From contig CAWHEB010000002.1 of the NCBI GenBank assembly GCA_963828285.1, forward strand, positions 62,001-126,000: a stretch of DNA of 64,000 nt. Reading direction: 5' to 3'. How positions within the stretch are numbered: position 1 is the first letter of the stretch; each line of letters opens with the position of its first letter. The stretch is from DAIOEK01 sp963828285. Lineage in GTDB: Bacteria; Chloroflexota; Anaerolineae; Anaerolineales; Anaerolineaceae. The notes beneath the pieces were generated by a model that made no database searches, had not been told where the DNA came from, and was given only the letters and a program-made list of their open reading frames with translations. The position numbers and the translations under genes were made by a program. Below, one piece after another: positions 8,602 to 17,911 of the stretch.

Positions 8602-9828
8602 TCAATCCTCCGGTACCATTTCCTCCAGCGCATAAAGCACATCTCTGAAAGAATCCACTGGTTCATCGTCTTCTCCAAAACGGGCGATCACCAGGTTCTT
8701 CTGCGGGCAGACGTAAATGTATTGTCCAAAATTCCCGGCGGCAGTGTAATCAAAATGTCCATTATCCCGGACATTTCCCCACCAGTGATACTTATAGTAA
8801 CCGCCATTCTTACGGTATTCCGGCCAGGACGGCCATTCACGGTTATCGTTGGGATCCGGAGATGTTGATTTTTTTACCCACTTTTCAGTAACGATCTGGT
8901 TCCCATTCAAGTTGCCTTTGTGCAGGTAGAGCAGCCCAAACCTGGCAAAATCAATTGCCCTTCCATTAAGTCCGCTCTCCATTTTCTCGAATGAGGTCTT
9001 CATGCTGTCCAAACTCCAGGAAGCATCATATTCTGCTCCCATTGGCTGCCAGATCGTTTGTTCAAGATACTTCGCTACTGGCATCCCTGTGACCCGCTCA
9101 AGGATCATACCTTCGAGTATGGGATGGTAGTTGTTGTAATGCATATACTTCCCGATGGTCTCATCTCCGTGCTTTACTTCTTTGAGGGCAAGCAATTGCA
9201 GATCAGGATAATAGTATGTTTTGGCATCGTCAGAGAAAGGTGCTCCCAAATGAGGGAATAGGTTTTCATCTTCAACGTATTTGATCCCTGATGACATCAA
9301 CAATAGATCCCGGATCGTCATTTCATCCAATCCGCGGCCTTTCAATTCGGGAAGATATTGAATGATGGGATCATTGACGCTATTGATCAATCCCTGATCG
9401 ATCGCGATACCGATCATAGCGGAATTGAATGACTTTACAGACGAAAAAGAAGTAACGATTGAATCCCGTTGGTAACCGTTATAGTATTTCTCATAGACTA
9501 CCCGATCATTTTGGATCACGATCAACGCTTGTGTCTGAAGACTGGTCATCAGCTCATCCACACTGGATTGGTATTTCTTACCATTGGCCATATACGTTAT
9601 AGATAGAAACCACTCCGGATGCGGATCGCTGGCAAGCATAATCGCTCGATCAGGATTTTGTATTTCACGAACCGGAAACCTCATATAGTCTTTGACATCT
9701 GATTCACCCAAGGACAACAACCTGAGGGCATATTCCCTATCAAGATCAGGCAGGGAGTAAATATATATCGTAAGTGAGAGAAAAATTGCAAAGAGTACGG
9801 CAAGTGGATAAAGTTTCCGTTTTTTCAT
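8602..9828 (-). CDS. Serine hydrolase, class C beta-lactamase/PBP-like
   Basis: A 408-residue protein with an N-terminal membrane anchor or signal (LYPLAVLFAIFLSLTIYIYSL). The catalytic S-x-x-K is FSSVKSFNSAMIG near residue 132; the second motif is Y-x-N (MHYNNYHP) near residue 230. A late GGYYKYHWWGN and FGQYIYVCP segment fits the third conserved strand. Members include D-aminopeptidases, esterases and penicillin-binding proteins; the substrate cannot be told. It is convergent with the PAP2 gene. Confidence 0.8.
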   Translation of the reverse strand: MKKRKLYPLAVLFAIFLSLTIYIYSLPDLDREYALRLLSLGESDVKDYMRFPVREIQNPDRAIMLASDPHPEWFLSITYMANGKKYQSSVDELMTSLQTQALIVIQNDRVVYEKYYNGYQRDSIVTSFSSVKSFNSAMIGIAIDQGLINSVNDPIIQYLPELKGRGLDEMTIRDLLLMSSGIKYVEDENLFPHLGAPFSDDAKTYYYPDLQLLALKEVKHGDETIGKYMHYNNYHPILEGMILERVTGMPVAKYLEQTIWQPMGAEYDASWSLDSMKTSFEKMESGLNGRAIDFARFGLLYLHKGNLNGNQIVTEKWVKKSTSPDPNDNREWPSWPEYRKNGGYYKYHWWGNVRDNGHFDYTAAGNFGQYIYVCPQKNLVIARFGEDDEPVDSFRDVLYALEEMVPED

Positions 9829-9890
9829 GATTCCTCCTGAGTGAGGGAACGGGTATGGTCAGCCTGAATTAATCATAAAACTTATATATC

Positions 9891-9918
9891 AAACTCCCCC
9901 TGCCATAGGGGGAGTTTT
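9891..9918. terminator. Hairpin terminator between serine hydrolase and DtxR gene
   Basis: AAACTCCCCCT (9891-9901) / AGGGGGAGTTT (9907-9917) with loop GCCAT. It lies downstream of the leftward regulator gene and could end it. T residues on the plus side and A residues at the left arm make it work in either direction. Confidence 0.7.
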
Positions 9919-9974
9919 GATACTGGTCATCCAGTCAGGTTTTGTTGATAGTTGTAAGGAAAATGTTTAAATCA

Positions 9975-10658
9975 TCAAATTTCAACGAAGATATACTTTG
10001 CTGCCTGGTTTCCCAAAGTCACCAATTGATCTTTAACTTCTATGGTTATAGTTTGATTGAAAGGCAGAATCTCTTTAACCGTAATTTTTACATCAGGAAT
10101 GATATGTTTGAGTTCAAAATAACTTAGCAATTCACTATTCTCTTCAGCTAATTCATGGATCCGCCTGACAATTGCAGTTTTTCCTACCTGAATTTCGGTT
10201 AATTTTATCCATTTCGCTACAGCTTGTTCACTTCCCGGCAGCGGGTTTCCGTGAGGGCAGGTCTGGGGGTTATTCAACTGCTCCATCAAAGCGGTCTCAG
10301 TCATCGAGGAGATGGCATGCTCCAAGTGATGAGCCTCGCTATGCAATTTCGACCATGGCAGTGTTTTGAACATCATCCATTCCATCAACATGTGTCGGCG
10401 CATGATCACTCTGGCTGCATCCCATCCTGTCTCTGTCAGATGTGTACCTGATTTAGTCATGGTAATCAAACCATCACGGACCATCCGCTTCAAAGTGTTA
10501 GTCACAGTGGGTGGTGTGACACCTAAAAGGTCGGCAAGGTGGGACCCAACAACCGGTTCATCATCGCGTTCCATCACATAGATCAGGGATAGATAATCCT
10601 GGATCGTAGAACTTAATCCGATTATTTCTTTTGAATGAAAATTGGTGACATTTGTCAT
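9975..10658 (-). CDS. DtxR/MntR family metal-dependent repressor
   Basis: A 227-residue regulator. Residues 10-70 are a winged helix (SSTIQDYLSLIYV, VVGSHLADLLGVTPPTVTNTLKRMVRDGLI). Next is the dimerisation and metal-binding domain (RRHMLMEWMMFKTLPW, SEAHHLEHAISSMTE), followed by CPHGNPLPG, a conserved mark of the family. The C-terminal part (about 150-227) is the SH3-like FeoA domain. It is transcribed divergently from feoA, with a palindromic site between, so it is the likely iron or manganese sensor for feoABC. Confidence 0.85.
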   Translation of the reverse strand: MTNVTNFHSKEIIGLSSTIQDYLSLIYVMERDDEPVVGSHLADLLGVTPPTVTNTLKRMVRDGLITMTKSGTHLTETGWDAARVIMRRHMLMEWMMFKTLPWSKLHSEAHHLEHAISSMTETALMEQLNNPQTCPHGNPLPGSEQAVAKWIKLTEIQVGKTAIVRRIHELAEENSELLSYFELKHIIPDVKITVKEILPFNQTITIEVKDQLVTLGNQAAKYIFVEI

Positions 10659-10683
10659 GGGGCAATTCCAGTTTTTATTGTAT

Positions 10684-10695
10684 ACTAATATTAGT
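10684..10695. promoter_or_regulatory. Candidate DtxR-type operator before feoA
   Basis: Perfect 12-bp palindrome ACTAATATTAGT, followed by a related half site TTATTAGCATA. It lies in the 87-bp gap between a divergent DtxR-family gene and feoA, where a metal-dependent repressor would be expected to act. Confidence 0.45.
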
Positions 10696-10745
10696 TATTA
10701 GCATACTATAACTTTTTTCGTTATACATTTATTATATCATCTTCA

Positions 10746-11009
10746 ATGGAGAACATCTTGCCAGAAACCACTCAGCAGCTTGCGTTATCAGATATGCCGA
10801 CTGGAGAATCAGGTACAATATTGGATTTCCGTGGTGGCCGTACAACCAATAACCGCCTTGTATCTCTGGGGTTCACCCCGGGAGTGATGATCAACATGGT
10901 CCAGAATTACGGAAGAGGACCATTGATCGTCAATGTCCGCGGAACGAGGGTGGCTTTAGGACGCGGTGAAGCAGCTAAAATTATGGTTTTACGTGGTGAA
11001 AATGGGTGA
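10746..11009 (+). CDS. feoA: FeoA ferrous iron transport accessory protein
   Basis: An 87-residue SH3-like FeoA domain: LSDMPTGESGTILDF, NRLVSLGFTPGVMINMVQ, GPLIVNVRGTRVALGRGEAAKIMV. The LGFTPG turn and the R-G-x-x-x-A-L-G-R-x-x-A pattern are typical. FeoA is a small cytoplasmic partner of FeoB. Its gene overlaps feoB by 8 bases, which suggests translational coupling. Confidence 0.9.
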   Translation: MENILPETTQQLALSDMPTGESGTILDFRGGRTTNNRLVSLGFTPGVMINMVQNYGRGPLIVNVRGTRVALGRGEAAKIMVLRGENG

Positions 11010-13044
11010 TTGTCACAGTTCTTCTGTAACACCTTCTTTCGATCTCCTGGATCTTGATCGTAAAAATCCCATGATAGCACTTGCCGGGCAGCCTAACATG
11101 GGTAAGTCCACATTATTCAACTTATTGACCGGATTAAATCAGCACGTAGGCAATTGGCCAGGGAAGACAATTGAGCATCGTGAGGGTACCTTTGCTCTAG
11201 GCGATCAGTCCTACCGGATCGTAGACCTTCCCGGTACATACAGCCTTACAGCAAATTCTCCGGACGAAGTGATCGCCCGGGAGTTCATTCTTAGGGAAAA
11301 ACCATCCGTTGTGGTTGCGGTGGTTAGCGCTGCAAACCTTGAACGGAGTCTGTATCTGGTCGCCGAATTGGCGGCGCTGGATGCTCCGCTGGTAGTCGCC
11401 TTGAATATGATGGATGTTGCCCAACAAGAAGGGATCCAGGTGGAACCCCATGTTCTCGAAGCTGCACTCGGATTAAGAGTGATCCCCATGACCGCCTCAC
11501 GGGCAGATGGTGTTCACGAACTGCTGGATGTTGTTCAGGATATCGTCAACGGCAAGGCGATTCCCTGCCCGCGCCCTCCCGAAGTAAGGGCGGATCATAA
11601 AGTTGTATTGAATGACATGGAAGCAAAGATATCCCCATTCGTGCCCATCCCTTACCCGAAAAACTGGATTGCTCTCAAACTATTGGAGGGTGATTCTGAA
11701 ATCACCAAAATGATGCTAGAGGTCCTTCCGTGTGATGTATGGGAATCGGTTAATGCGATCTTAAAGGAACACGATGATGCTTTCATGGCTGTTGCCTCGG
11801 GTCGCTATGAGTGGATCGGGCGAATGATCCGAGCCGCTGTCACCCGCCCAAAAATCGGTCAGGTAGGTATTACAGAAAAATTGGATCGCTGGGCAGCTCA
11901 TCCGTTTTGGGGACTATTCATTCTGGCAGGTATGCTTGGGTTGGTATTCTGGCTTACTTTTGCCATTGGTACACCGATTCAAAATTGGATGGACACTGCC
12001 ATCATTACACCGTTAACCCATTCTACATCCAATGAACTGATCGTATCACCACCCTGGTTGGTCGGGATGCTCACAGATGGCGTAATCGGTGGAGTCGGAT
12101 CCGTGCTGACATTTTTACCCATCCTGACGATTTTTTTCGCCACTTTTGCCCTGCTTGAGGATGTAGGTTACATGGCTCGAGCTGCTTATGTCATGGATAA
12201 TCTGATGCACCTGATGGGGTTACACGGCAAGTCGTTCCTACCATTGTTTCTCGGTTTCGGTTGCAATGTACCTGCGATCATGGGTACCCGGGTGATCGAT
12301 TCATTACCGGCAAGAATTCTAACCATATTGATCGCTCCACTCGTCCCATGCACTGCCCGTATGGCGGTTGTTGCGTTTATTGCACCGGCATTTTTCGGAC
12401 AAAATGCTATCTGGGTTTCCTGGGGATTGATCCTTCTTTCCATGTTCACACTAGTCTCGAGCGGAGCAATCCTTAATAAAGTGATCTTCAAAGGTCAAAG
12501 ATCCGCATTCATTATGGAAATGCCCCTATACCATATTCCAAACGCACGGACGATCGGTTTATTAGTCTGGCACAGATCGTTATCATTTATCAAAAAAGCC
12601 GGAACAGCCATCCTGGGTATGTCTTTAGTCATTTGGGTATTATCCTACCTTCCGGGCGGGAACATCAATTCAAGCTACATCGCCCGTTTTGGTCAGATGA
12701 TCGAACCAGTTGGCAAGTGGATGGGTTTCGACTGGAAATTAACCGTAGCACTACTAACCAGTTTTCCTGCAAAAGAAAACGCAATCGCAACTCTGGGTGT
12801 ATTGTTCGGGAAATCAGCTGATGCCAGTCTCGCAGGCACCCTGGCTTCGTCATTCACAGTCCCCACTGCTTTATCGTTCCTCGTAGTTACGATGTTATTC
12901 ATTCCATGTATGGCAACTGTAGCCGTGACAAAACAGGAAACGAATTCCTGGCGATGGACATTTGTCAGCCTGATCATGCTACTGGCAATCTCAGTATCTG
13001 CAGGGGCAGCGATCTATCATCTTGCAGTTTTGATCGGATTATAA
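11002..13044 (+). CDS. feoB: FeoB ferrous iron transporter
   Basis: A 680-residue Fe(II) transporter. An N-terminal GTPase (G1 GQPNMGKST, G3 DLPGTYSL, G4 NMMD) is followed by a helical regulatory domain and a C-terminal membrane domain with two gate-type repeats. Conserved features include GCNVPAIMGTR and TILIAPLVPCTARM. G1 has GQPN instead of the more usual GNPN. I chose ATG 11002 because the frame upstream only runs through feoA. feoC follows by 2 bases. Confidence 0.92.
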   Translation: MGDCHSSSVTPSFDLLDLDRKNPMIALAGQPNMGKSTLFNLLTGLNQHVGNWPGKTIEHREGTFALGDQSYRIVDLPGTYSLTANSPDEVIAREFILREKPSVVVAVVSAANLERSLYLVAELAALDAPLVVALNMMDVAQQEGIQVEPHVLEAALGLRVIPMTASRADGVHELLDVVQDIVNGKAIPCPRPPEVRADHKVVLNDMEAKISPFVPIPYPKNWIALKLLEGDSEITKMMLEVLPCDVWESVNAILKEHDDAFMAVASGRYEWIGRMIRAAVTRPKIGQVGITEKLDRWAAHPFWGLFILAGMLGLVFWLTFAIGTPIQNWMDTAIITPLTHSTSNELIVSPPWLVGMLTDGVIGGVGSVLTFLPILTIFFATFALLEDVGYMARAAYVMDNLMHLMGLHGKSFLPLFLGFGCNVPAIMGTRVIDSLPARILTILIAPLVPCTARMAVVAFIAPAFFGQNAIWVSWGLILLSMFTLVSSGAILNKVIFKGQRSAFIMEMPLYHIPNARTIGLLVWHRSLSFIKKAGTAILGMSLVIWVLSYLPGGNINSSYIARFGQMIEPVGKWMGFDWKLTVALLTSFPAKENAIATLGVLFGKSADASLAGTLASSFTVPTALSFLVVTMLFIPCMATVAVTKQETNSWRWTFVSLIMLLAISVSAGAAIYHLAVLIGL

Positions 13045-13046
13045 CC

Positions 13047-13310
13047 ATGTTACAACAACTACTAACCGAGATTCGTACAGGGGGAACATTGGAAGTCAAT
13101 TCCCTGGCTGCACGCATAGGCACATCTCCCCAGATGGTACACGCCATGCTGGAACATCTCAGGCAATCAGGCATGATCACGAACTATGACTCTTGCGGAG
13201 ATACATGCGGCGGATGCGCTTTATCCAATGATTGCAGAAAACAGGATGAAAATCCCATGGATACAAATAAGATCCGTCTTTATTCGTTTGTCGGTGATGG
13301 GATCAAATAG
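13047..13310 (+). CDS. feoC: FeoC-like winged-helix protein with four cysteines
   Basis: An 87-residue protein directly after feoB. It has a winged-helix start (LLTEIRTGGTLEVNSLAARIGTSPQMVHAMLEHLRQSG), then a cysteine cluster CGDTCGGCALSNDC. FeoC proteins have this HTH plus a CxxxxCxxC-type wing that can bind an iron-sulfur cluster, and they modulate FeoB stability or activity. Start ATG 13047 lies 2 bases after the feoB stop, so the three genes form one operon. Confidence 0.8.
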   Translation: MLQQLLTEIRTGGTLEVNSLAARIGTSPQMVHAMLEHLRQSGMITNYDSCGDTCGGCALSNDCRKQDENPMDTNKIRLYSFVGDGIK

Positions 13311-13335
13311 TTCCTGGTAGGGATGAATAAATTTA

Positions 13336-14004
13336 CTAAATGAGGTTTACATAAACTCTGGATGCCACCGCGGAGCCTATGACTGCGGTGAATTTTTCAT
13401 TTTGTATGGTTGTATTGTTATCAAAAGTTGAAAAAGACATCACTTTGAGATGTGCTCCGGGTACGATTCCCAATTTCTGAACATGCCTAAGAAAAGCTGG
13501 ATCTTCGCTTTGTACCCGCACCACAATTCCAGAATCCTCAGGGCGCAAAGTGGATAGTGGAATTGAATGGTCTTCCGGCATGATCAATTCAGCAGTTGGG
13601 ATCAAATCACCATGCGGATCACGCATCGGATTACCCAGTGCATCTGCAATCCGAATTTCCATTTCTTCCGAAATCACATGTTCCAACCGTTCTGCTTCCA
13701 GGTGTACTTCATCCCATGAATAACCAAGAGTTTTTACCAACCAAGCTTCGATCAATCGATGATGACGGATCACCTTGAGTGCTTCTAATTTCCCCTCATC
13801 GGTTAAGGTTACTCCCTGGTGCTTTTGATAAAAAATCAGTGGTGGCTCCAACTTGGATAGGTGTTGCAACATACCTGAAACCGACGCCGGTGCAATTGCC
13901 AGCCTGGCAGCCAACGCGTTTGTACTGGCTGGTTCACCGTTGATAGTCAACTCAAATATATGTTTCAAGTAATTCTGAACAGATTCGCTATGATTTTCAG
14001 GCAT
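13336..14004 (-). CDS. Second DtxR-family metal-dependent repressor
   Basis: A 222-residue protein with the DtxR layout: winged helix (VQNYLKHIFELTINGEPASTNALAARLAIAPASVSGML), metal and dimer region (RHHRLIEAWLVKTLGYSWDEVHLEAERLEHVIS), the mark DPHGDLIP, and an SH3-like C-terminal domain. It is convergent with feoC. Upstream on the same strand are a ZIP transporter and a multicopper oxidase. It probably controls this leftward group, and perhaps the box at 16314-16334. Confidence 0.85.
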   Translation of the reverse strand: MPENHSESVQNYLKHIFELTINGEPASTNALAARLAIAPASVSGMLQHLSKLEPPLIFYQKHQGVTLTDEGKLEALKVIRHHRLIEAWLVKTLGYSWDEVHLEAERLEHVISEEMEIRIADALGNPMRDPHGDLIPTAELIMPEDHSIPLSTLRPEDSGIVVRVQSEDPAFLRHVQKLGIVPGAHLKVMSFSTFDNNTTIQNEKFTAVIGSAVASRVYVNLI

Positions 14005-14010
14005 ATCAAT

Positions 14011-15195
14011 CTATTTTATCAATAAACCGGTGACCCATAATAACAGCATTCCAGCTAAAACGCCGCTAAATACTGTCCCTTGCATGGATTCTTTGGCTGT
14101 ATCCTTTTGTATCATCCTCGCTATCGCATAAACAACCTGGAAGATCGCGCCAGCACCGATGGCAAGGAACAACACAGCCAATGTTGGTGATGGGGCAAAC
14201 CCGCCAATCCATGCCCCGAGAATTGCAGGACCACCACCGATCAACCCCAGCAAAGCCAGCGACCGAATCCGCGGTTGGTCTCTGAGGACCGGAGCGATAA
14301 TTCCCAACCCTTCGGTAATATTCTGGATGATAAAACCGACCACCAGGAACGCGCCCAAGGAGATCTCGCCGATATTGTAGGCGGCTCCAATCGCCAATCC
14401 TTCACCCAGATTGTGAATACCGATTCCTGTAGCTATCATGTACGCCAGCGACAATCGCTTGTCGGATTCCGTTCGCCCGATCTGACCTTGCCTTTTCGAG
14501 ACAGCATCCAATAAGAGGAAAGTTGAAACAGCTCCGATACCAATCAATCCGATGCCCTGGAAAGCTCCGGGGACTTTTGCAGATTGATCCAATGCTTCTG
14601 CAATAGTGTCCAAACCAAGGAAGATCAGTAGCCCCGCGGTGACTGCCATCAGGAAAGTCATCCATTTTTTTCCCAGAGTACGCAACACGGGAAACCAAAA
14701 AATACCGAGGAATACGGGGATTACTCCGACATAAAGTCCAATCAAGGCAAAAGACCAGAAAGTGGAACTGTTGGGTTCGGGTGTTGTAAAAGCAACAGGA
14801 ATTTCAAGATTGAAGGGAACGGAATTGGAAGAAAATAGGGTAATGGCATATGCTTCACCTACCACCCATGGATAATCGATATGAACAACCGCATTACCAA
14901 GCCTTGGGATGGGTCCTTCCGGATATGTATCCATCGGCCAAACAGAAGAATTAATAATGACCTGACTGATGTTAATGGTCTGCGGGCTGGTATTTTGAAT
15001 GTGGATATCGATATGCCCATTTTTCATCACAGTTCGCTCAATGGTCAATGTTTCGATGGGAACCGGGGATTGCAATTTAAGTCCTCCACCGGTTTTAAGA
15101 AAAATCAGGATCACACCTGCAAGCAGGATCACCGGTAATAGGAATAATGCCAACTTTTTAAACGGAAAACGTGGGGGTTGTTTTATTTCTTCCAT
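14011..15195 (-). CDS. ZIP-family metal transporter with N-terminal extracytoplasmic domain
   Basis: A 394-residue membrane protein. The C-terminal about 270 residues are a ZIP transporter with eight helices and the metal site HNLGEGLAIG in helix 4, followed by QNITEGLGI in helix 5. Before this is an unusual part: one helix near residues 15-35, then about 110 residues of beta-rich sequence (IDIHIQNTSPQTINISQVI) outside the membrane. The start at 15195 (MEEIKQ) avoids overlap with the oxidase gene; a longer frame to 15237 would overlap it. ZIP proteins take Zn, Fe or Mn into the cytoplasm. Confidence 0.85.
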   Translation of the reverse strand: MEEIKQPPRFPFKKLALFLLPVILLAGVILIFLKTGGGLKLQSPVPIETLTIERTVMKNGHIDIHIQNTSPQTINISQVIINSSVWPMDTYPEGPIPRLGNAVVHIDYPWVVGEAYAITLFSSNSVPFNLEIPVAFTTPEPNSSTFWSFALIGLYVGVIPVFLGIFWFPVLRTLGKKWMTFLMAVTAGLLIFLGLDTIAEALDQSAKVPGAFQGIGLIGIGAVSTFLLLDAVSKRQGQIGRTESDKRLSLAYMIATGIGIHNLGEGLAIGAAYNIGEISLGAFLVVGFIIQNITEGLGIIAPVLRDQPRIRSLALLGLIGGGPAILGAWIGGFAPSPTLAVLFLAIGAGAIFQVVYAIARMIQKDTAKESMQGTVFSGVLAGMLLLWVTGLLIK

Positions 15196-15206
15196 AATTA
15201 GTGCCT

Positions 15207-16250
15207 TTACTCTTTCACTTCGATCATGCCATTCCATCCCAGTTCCGCGAATTCAGTGACATGCGCGTGGAACATATACATGCCCGGATATTTATATTTG
15301 AATTCCAGTATTCCACGCTGAGCCTGTCCCTGGATGACCGTATCGGTGTATTCAGAGGGAGTCAGACTGGTTCCGGTCGGATAATAGTGGAACAAATTAG
15401 CGTGCAAGTGGAAAGAGTTGATCAGATCGAATTCGAGTATATTAACTAGATAGATCCTGACCATTTCACCAATCTTCACCTGAATGGGATGGTTTTGATA
15501 ATGAAATGGGATTGCGTTCACCGCGTAAAAATCATTTGCATCATCAAAATCGACATCAAAACCACTCATCACCATTACCATTTCACGGTCCGCTTTAGGT
15601 CGCCCCTGCTTCGGATCAATGATAAATGCCCCGTACAATCCTTTGGCAATATGGCGTGCTAGCGGAAAAACATGACAGTGATAAAGATGTAACCCAAATG
15701 GTTCGGCATCGAATTCATACGTGTAAGACTCCCCCGGAGCGATAGACCCGCCCTCTCCTGTCCCGGGAACACCATCCATCTTTCCGGGGTGAATGCCATG
15801 GAAGTGAATTGAGTGGGGATGGTCACCGTGGTTGGTGAAGTGGAAACGGATGCGGTCACCTTCAGTTGCTCTGAGGGTTGGCCCTGGGATGCGGCCATTA
15901 TATGTCCAGGCTGCGAACTTAATCCCCGGTACAATCTCGATTTCTTTGTTTAACATCTCAATTTCATATTCCCTTAATACCTGCCCGGATGGCATGATCG
16001 TTATTTTTCCATAATCAAAATCGGTCAGGACATCTGTAGGATTAAAACCATTCCGAACGTGATCCACATCCCCTTTTGTGCCAGGAATACCCCATTTGGG
16101 ATGATCGTCATCATGAAACAAACCAGCACCGATGGTCTTCTCGCCCCTCACTTGCATTGTGTTTTGTTGGGCAAGCAACGTACCGCCAGCTGTACCTGCG
16201 AGAGCGATACCACCCATTTTTAGAAATCTCCTTCTACTGATCTGATCCAT
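15207..16250 (-). CDS. TAT-exported multicopper oxidase
   Basis: A 347-residue cupredoxin-type oxidase with a twin-arginine signal (SRRRFLKMGG) at the N-terminus. Copper ligands are visible in order: IHFHG, HLYHCHVF, FHLHANLFHYY and MYMFHAHVTEF. The short length and two-domain layout resemble two-domain laccases and nitrite-reductase-like oxidases. The protein should act outside the membrane, perhaps oxidising Fe(II), Mn(II) or Cu(I). It sits in an operon-like order with a ZIP transporter (11 bases apart) and a DtxR regulator, which favours a metal substrate. Confidence 0.85.
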   Translation of the reverse strand: MDQISRRRFLKMGGIALAGTAGGTLLAQQNTMQVRGEKTIGAGLFHDDDHPKWGIPGTKGDVDHVRNGFNPTDVLTDFDYGKITIMPSGQVLREYEIEMLNKEIEIVPGIKFAAWTYNGRIPGPTLRATEGDRIRFHFTNHGDHPHSIHFHGIHPGKMDGVPGTGEGGSIAPGESYTYEFDAEPFGLHLYHCHVFPLARHIAKGLYGAFIIDPKQGRPKADREMVMVMSGFDVDFDDANDFYAVNAIPFHYQNHPIQVKIGEMVRIYLVNILEFDLINSFHLHANLFHYYPTGTSLTPSEYTDTVIQGQAQRGILEFKYKYPGMYMFHAHVTEFAELGWNGMIEVKE

Positions 16251-16313
16251 AGATCTCCTTTACCATTATTCTTTACCAATAATTGCGATTTGAGTTGTTA
16301 TTCCTAATAATAT

Positions 16314-16334
16314 ATTTAGGTATGCCTTAATTAT
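16314..16334. promoter_or_regulatory. Candidate DtxR-like operator upstream of the oxidase
   Basis: Imperfect palindrome around TTAGGTATGCCTTAA (16316-16330), close to the DtxR/IdeR consensus (TTAGGTTAGGCTAACCTAA). It lies in the divergent gap between the multicopper oxidase and the efflux operon. Otherwise the gap 16251-16506 holds only AT-rich promoter-like DNA. Confidence 0.4.
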
Positions 16335-16506
16335 ATGAAATAAAATATCAGGTAACAGTTTTTGTAGAAGTACCTAATGACCCTGTATATGAGAAATTCT
16401 TCGTCATTAATGTGATATCTCTATCTTCATCTACATTTTCTTGATAAATTCTTTACAACCGGTTGATATCCTTATCACTATCTATTTGACAGAAGGATAC
16501 AAAACC

Positions 16507-17904
16507 ATGTTAAAAAACAAAAAAATCATTCCCTGGCTTATTGGCATCGTAGTCTTGATTGTTGCGATAGCTATTCCATTAAGCCAGGCAGCAGGTACAA
16601 GCAAAGATACTTCAAATTCGACAGCAAGTGTGACAACGATTACACTAGCTGAAAGTATTGATGCCAGTGGCTACCTTGAAGCCCAATCATTTGCAAATCT
16701 TGCTTGGAAAACAGCAGGAACTGTAGAAAAAATCCATATAGGAGTGGGAAAAAAGTTCAAAGCCGGTGATATTTTGCTGAGTTTGCAGACAACTAGCGCG
16801 AATGCAAATATCATCTCAGCCCAGTCTGATTTGGTTAATGCAGAGAAGGATCTTGATGATGTATTACATTCAAGCCTTGCTTTGGCAAAAGCCGAACAAG
16901 ATCTGGCAAATGCCAAACAAGCTGTCGAGGATGCGAAAGAAGATATTGCAAAAATTGATTGGAGGCGCGCAGACGACGATCTGATTGATCAGACAGAAGA
17001 TGAGATCACCTTGGCCAAGAGGCAGGTTTCCAGGTTGGAAGATGTTTATAAGAGATATAAGAAACGACCCGCTGGCGATCCAGATAAAGCACAGGCTGAA
17101 TTGAATCTAATCAATGCCAGGAACCATCGTGACGAATTGATTGCAACCCTGAATTGGTATAGAGGCAAGCCATCTGAAATCGATGCGGAAAAATACCGTG
17201 CTGCACTGGCAATTGCCCAGGCTCAACAGGCTGATGCTCAACGTGAGGTTGATCGATTGATTGGTGGACCAAATTCGGACGATGTCGCTGCCGCACGAGC
17301 TCGAGTGGACGCAGCCCAAGCAAATGTAAATTCACTTTATATCATTGCTCCGTTTGATGGTGAAGTTCTGGCTATTGAACAGAACCCCGGTGACGAAGTG
17401 TCCAGCGGAACGGTAGCAGTCTTTGCGGCAAATCGCTCGAACTTACATGTGGATGCACAGGTCGATGAAGCAGATATCTCGCGAGTCGAGATCGGTAACA
17501 AAGTCACCGTCACCATGGATGCTGCTCCTGATAAAACCTTCACTGGGGCTGTAACCTTCATAAATCCAGTTGGTCAATCAGTTTCAGGACTCATAAAATA
17601 TTCCGTTCGAGTGCAATTGGATCCTCAGGAAGCACCGTTACTTTTAGGTGCATCTGCAGATGTAAACATCCAGGTCAGTGAACCACGCGTTTCCCTCGCC
17701 GTACCTGCAATCGGGATCCAGAGTGATAAATCAGGAGAGTATGTCATTGTGATCAAGGATGATGGCAGTTTCCAAAGGGTGGATGTGATAAGTGGTGAAT
17801 CAGTTGGAGATCTGGTTGTTATTTCTGGCAACCTTGCGAAAGGTGATAAAGTCCAATCCGATTACGGGAACGCCGAAACAGTAAGTTTGCCTGGGATGAA
17901 TTAG
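16507..17904 (+). CDS. HlyD/MacA-like efflux periplasmic adaptor
   Basis: A 465-residue membrane fusion protein. A signal anchor (IIPWLIGIVVLIVAIAIPL) is followed by the first lipoyl half (GTVEKIHIGVGKKFKAGDILL) and a long coiled coil, about residues 95-265, rich in A, D, K and Q. The second lipoyl half is APFDGEVLAIEQNPGDEV; the beta-barrel and a membrane-proximal domain end the protein. ATG 16507 has AGAAGGAT upstream. It precedes a MacB-type ATPase and permease, so it probably links the export pump to the cell envelope. Confidence 0.85.
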   Translation: MLKNKKIIPWLIGIVVLIVAIAIPLSQAAGTSKDTSNSTASVTTITLAESIDASGYLEAQSFANLAWKTAGTVEKIHIGVGKKFKAGDILLSLQTTSANANIISAQSDLVNAEKDLDDVLHSSLALAKAEQDLANAKQAVEDAKEDIAKIDWRRADDDLIDQTEDEITLAKRQVSRLEDVYKRYKKRPAGDPDKAQAELNLINARNHRDELIATLNWYRGKPSEIDAEKYRAALAIAQAQQADAQREVDRLIGGPNSDDVAAARARVDAAQANVNSLYIIAPFDGEVLAIEQNPGDEVSSGTVAVFAANRSNLHVDAQVDEADISRVEIGNKVTVTMDAAPDKTFTGAVTFINPVGQSVSGLIKYSVRVQLDPQEAPLLLGASADVNIQVSEPRVSLAVPAIGIQSDKSGEYVIVIKDDGSFQRVDVISGESVGDLVVISGNLAKGDKVQSDYGNAETVSLPGMN

Positions 17905-17911
17905 GTATCAT

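Noticed and set aside
16441..16506. 22-codon upstream extension of the efflux adaptor
   Set aside because: It would place extra residues before a normal signal anchor, while ATG 16507 has a ribosome site and the family-like start.
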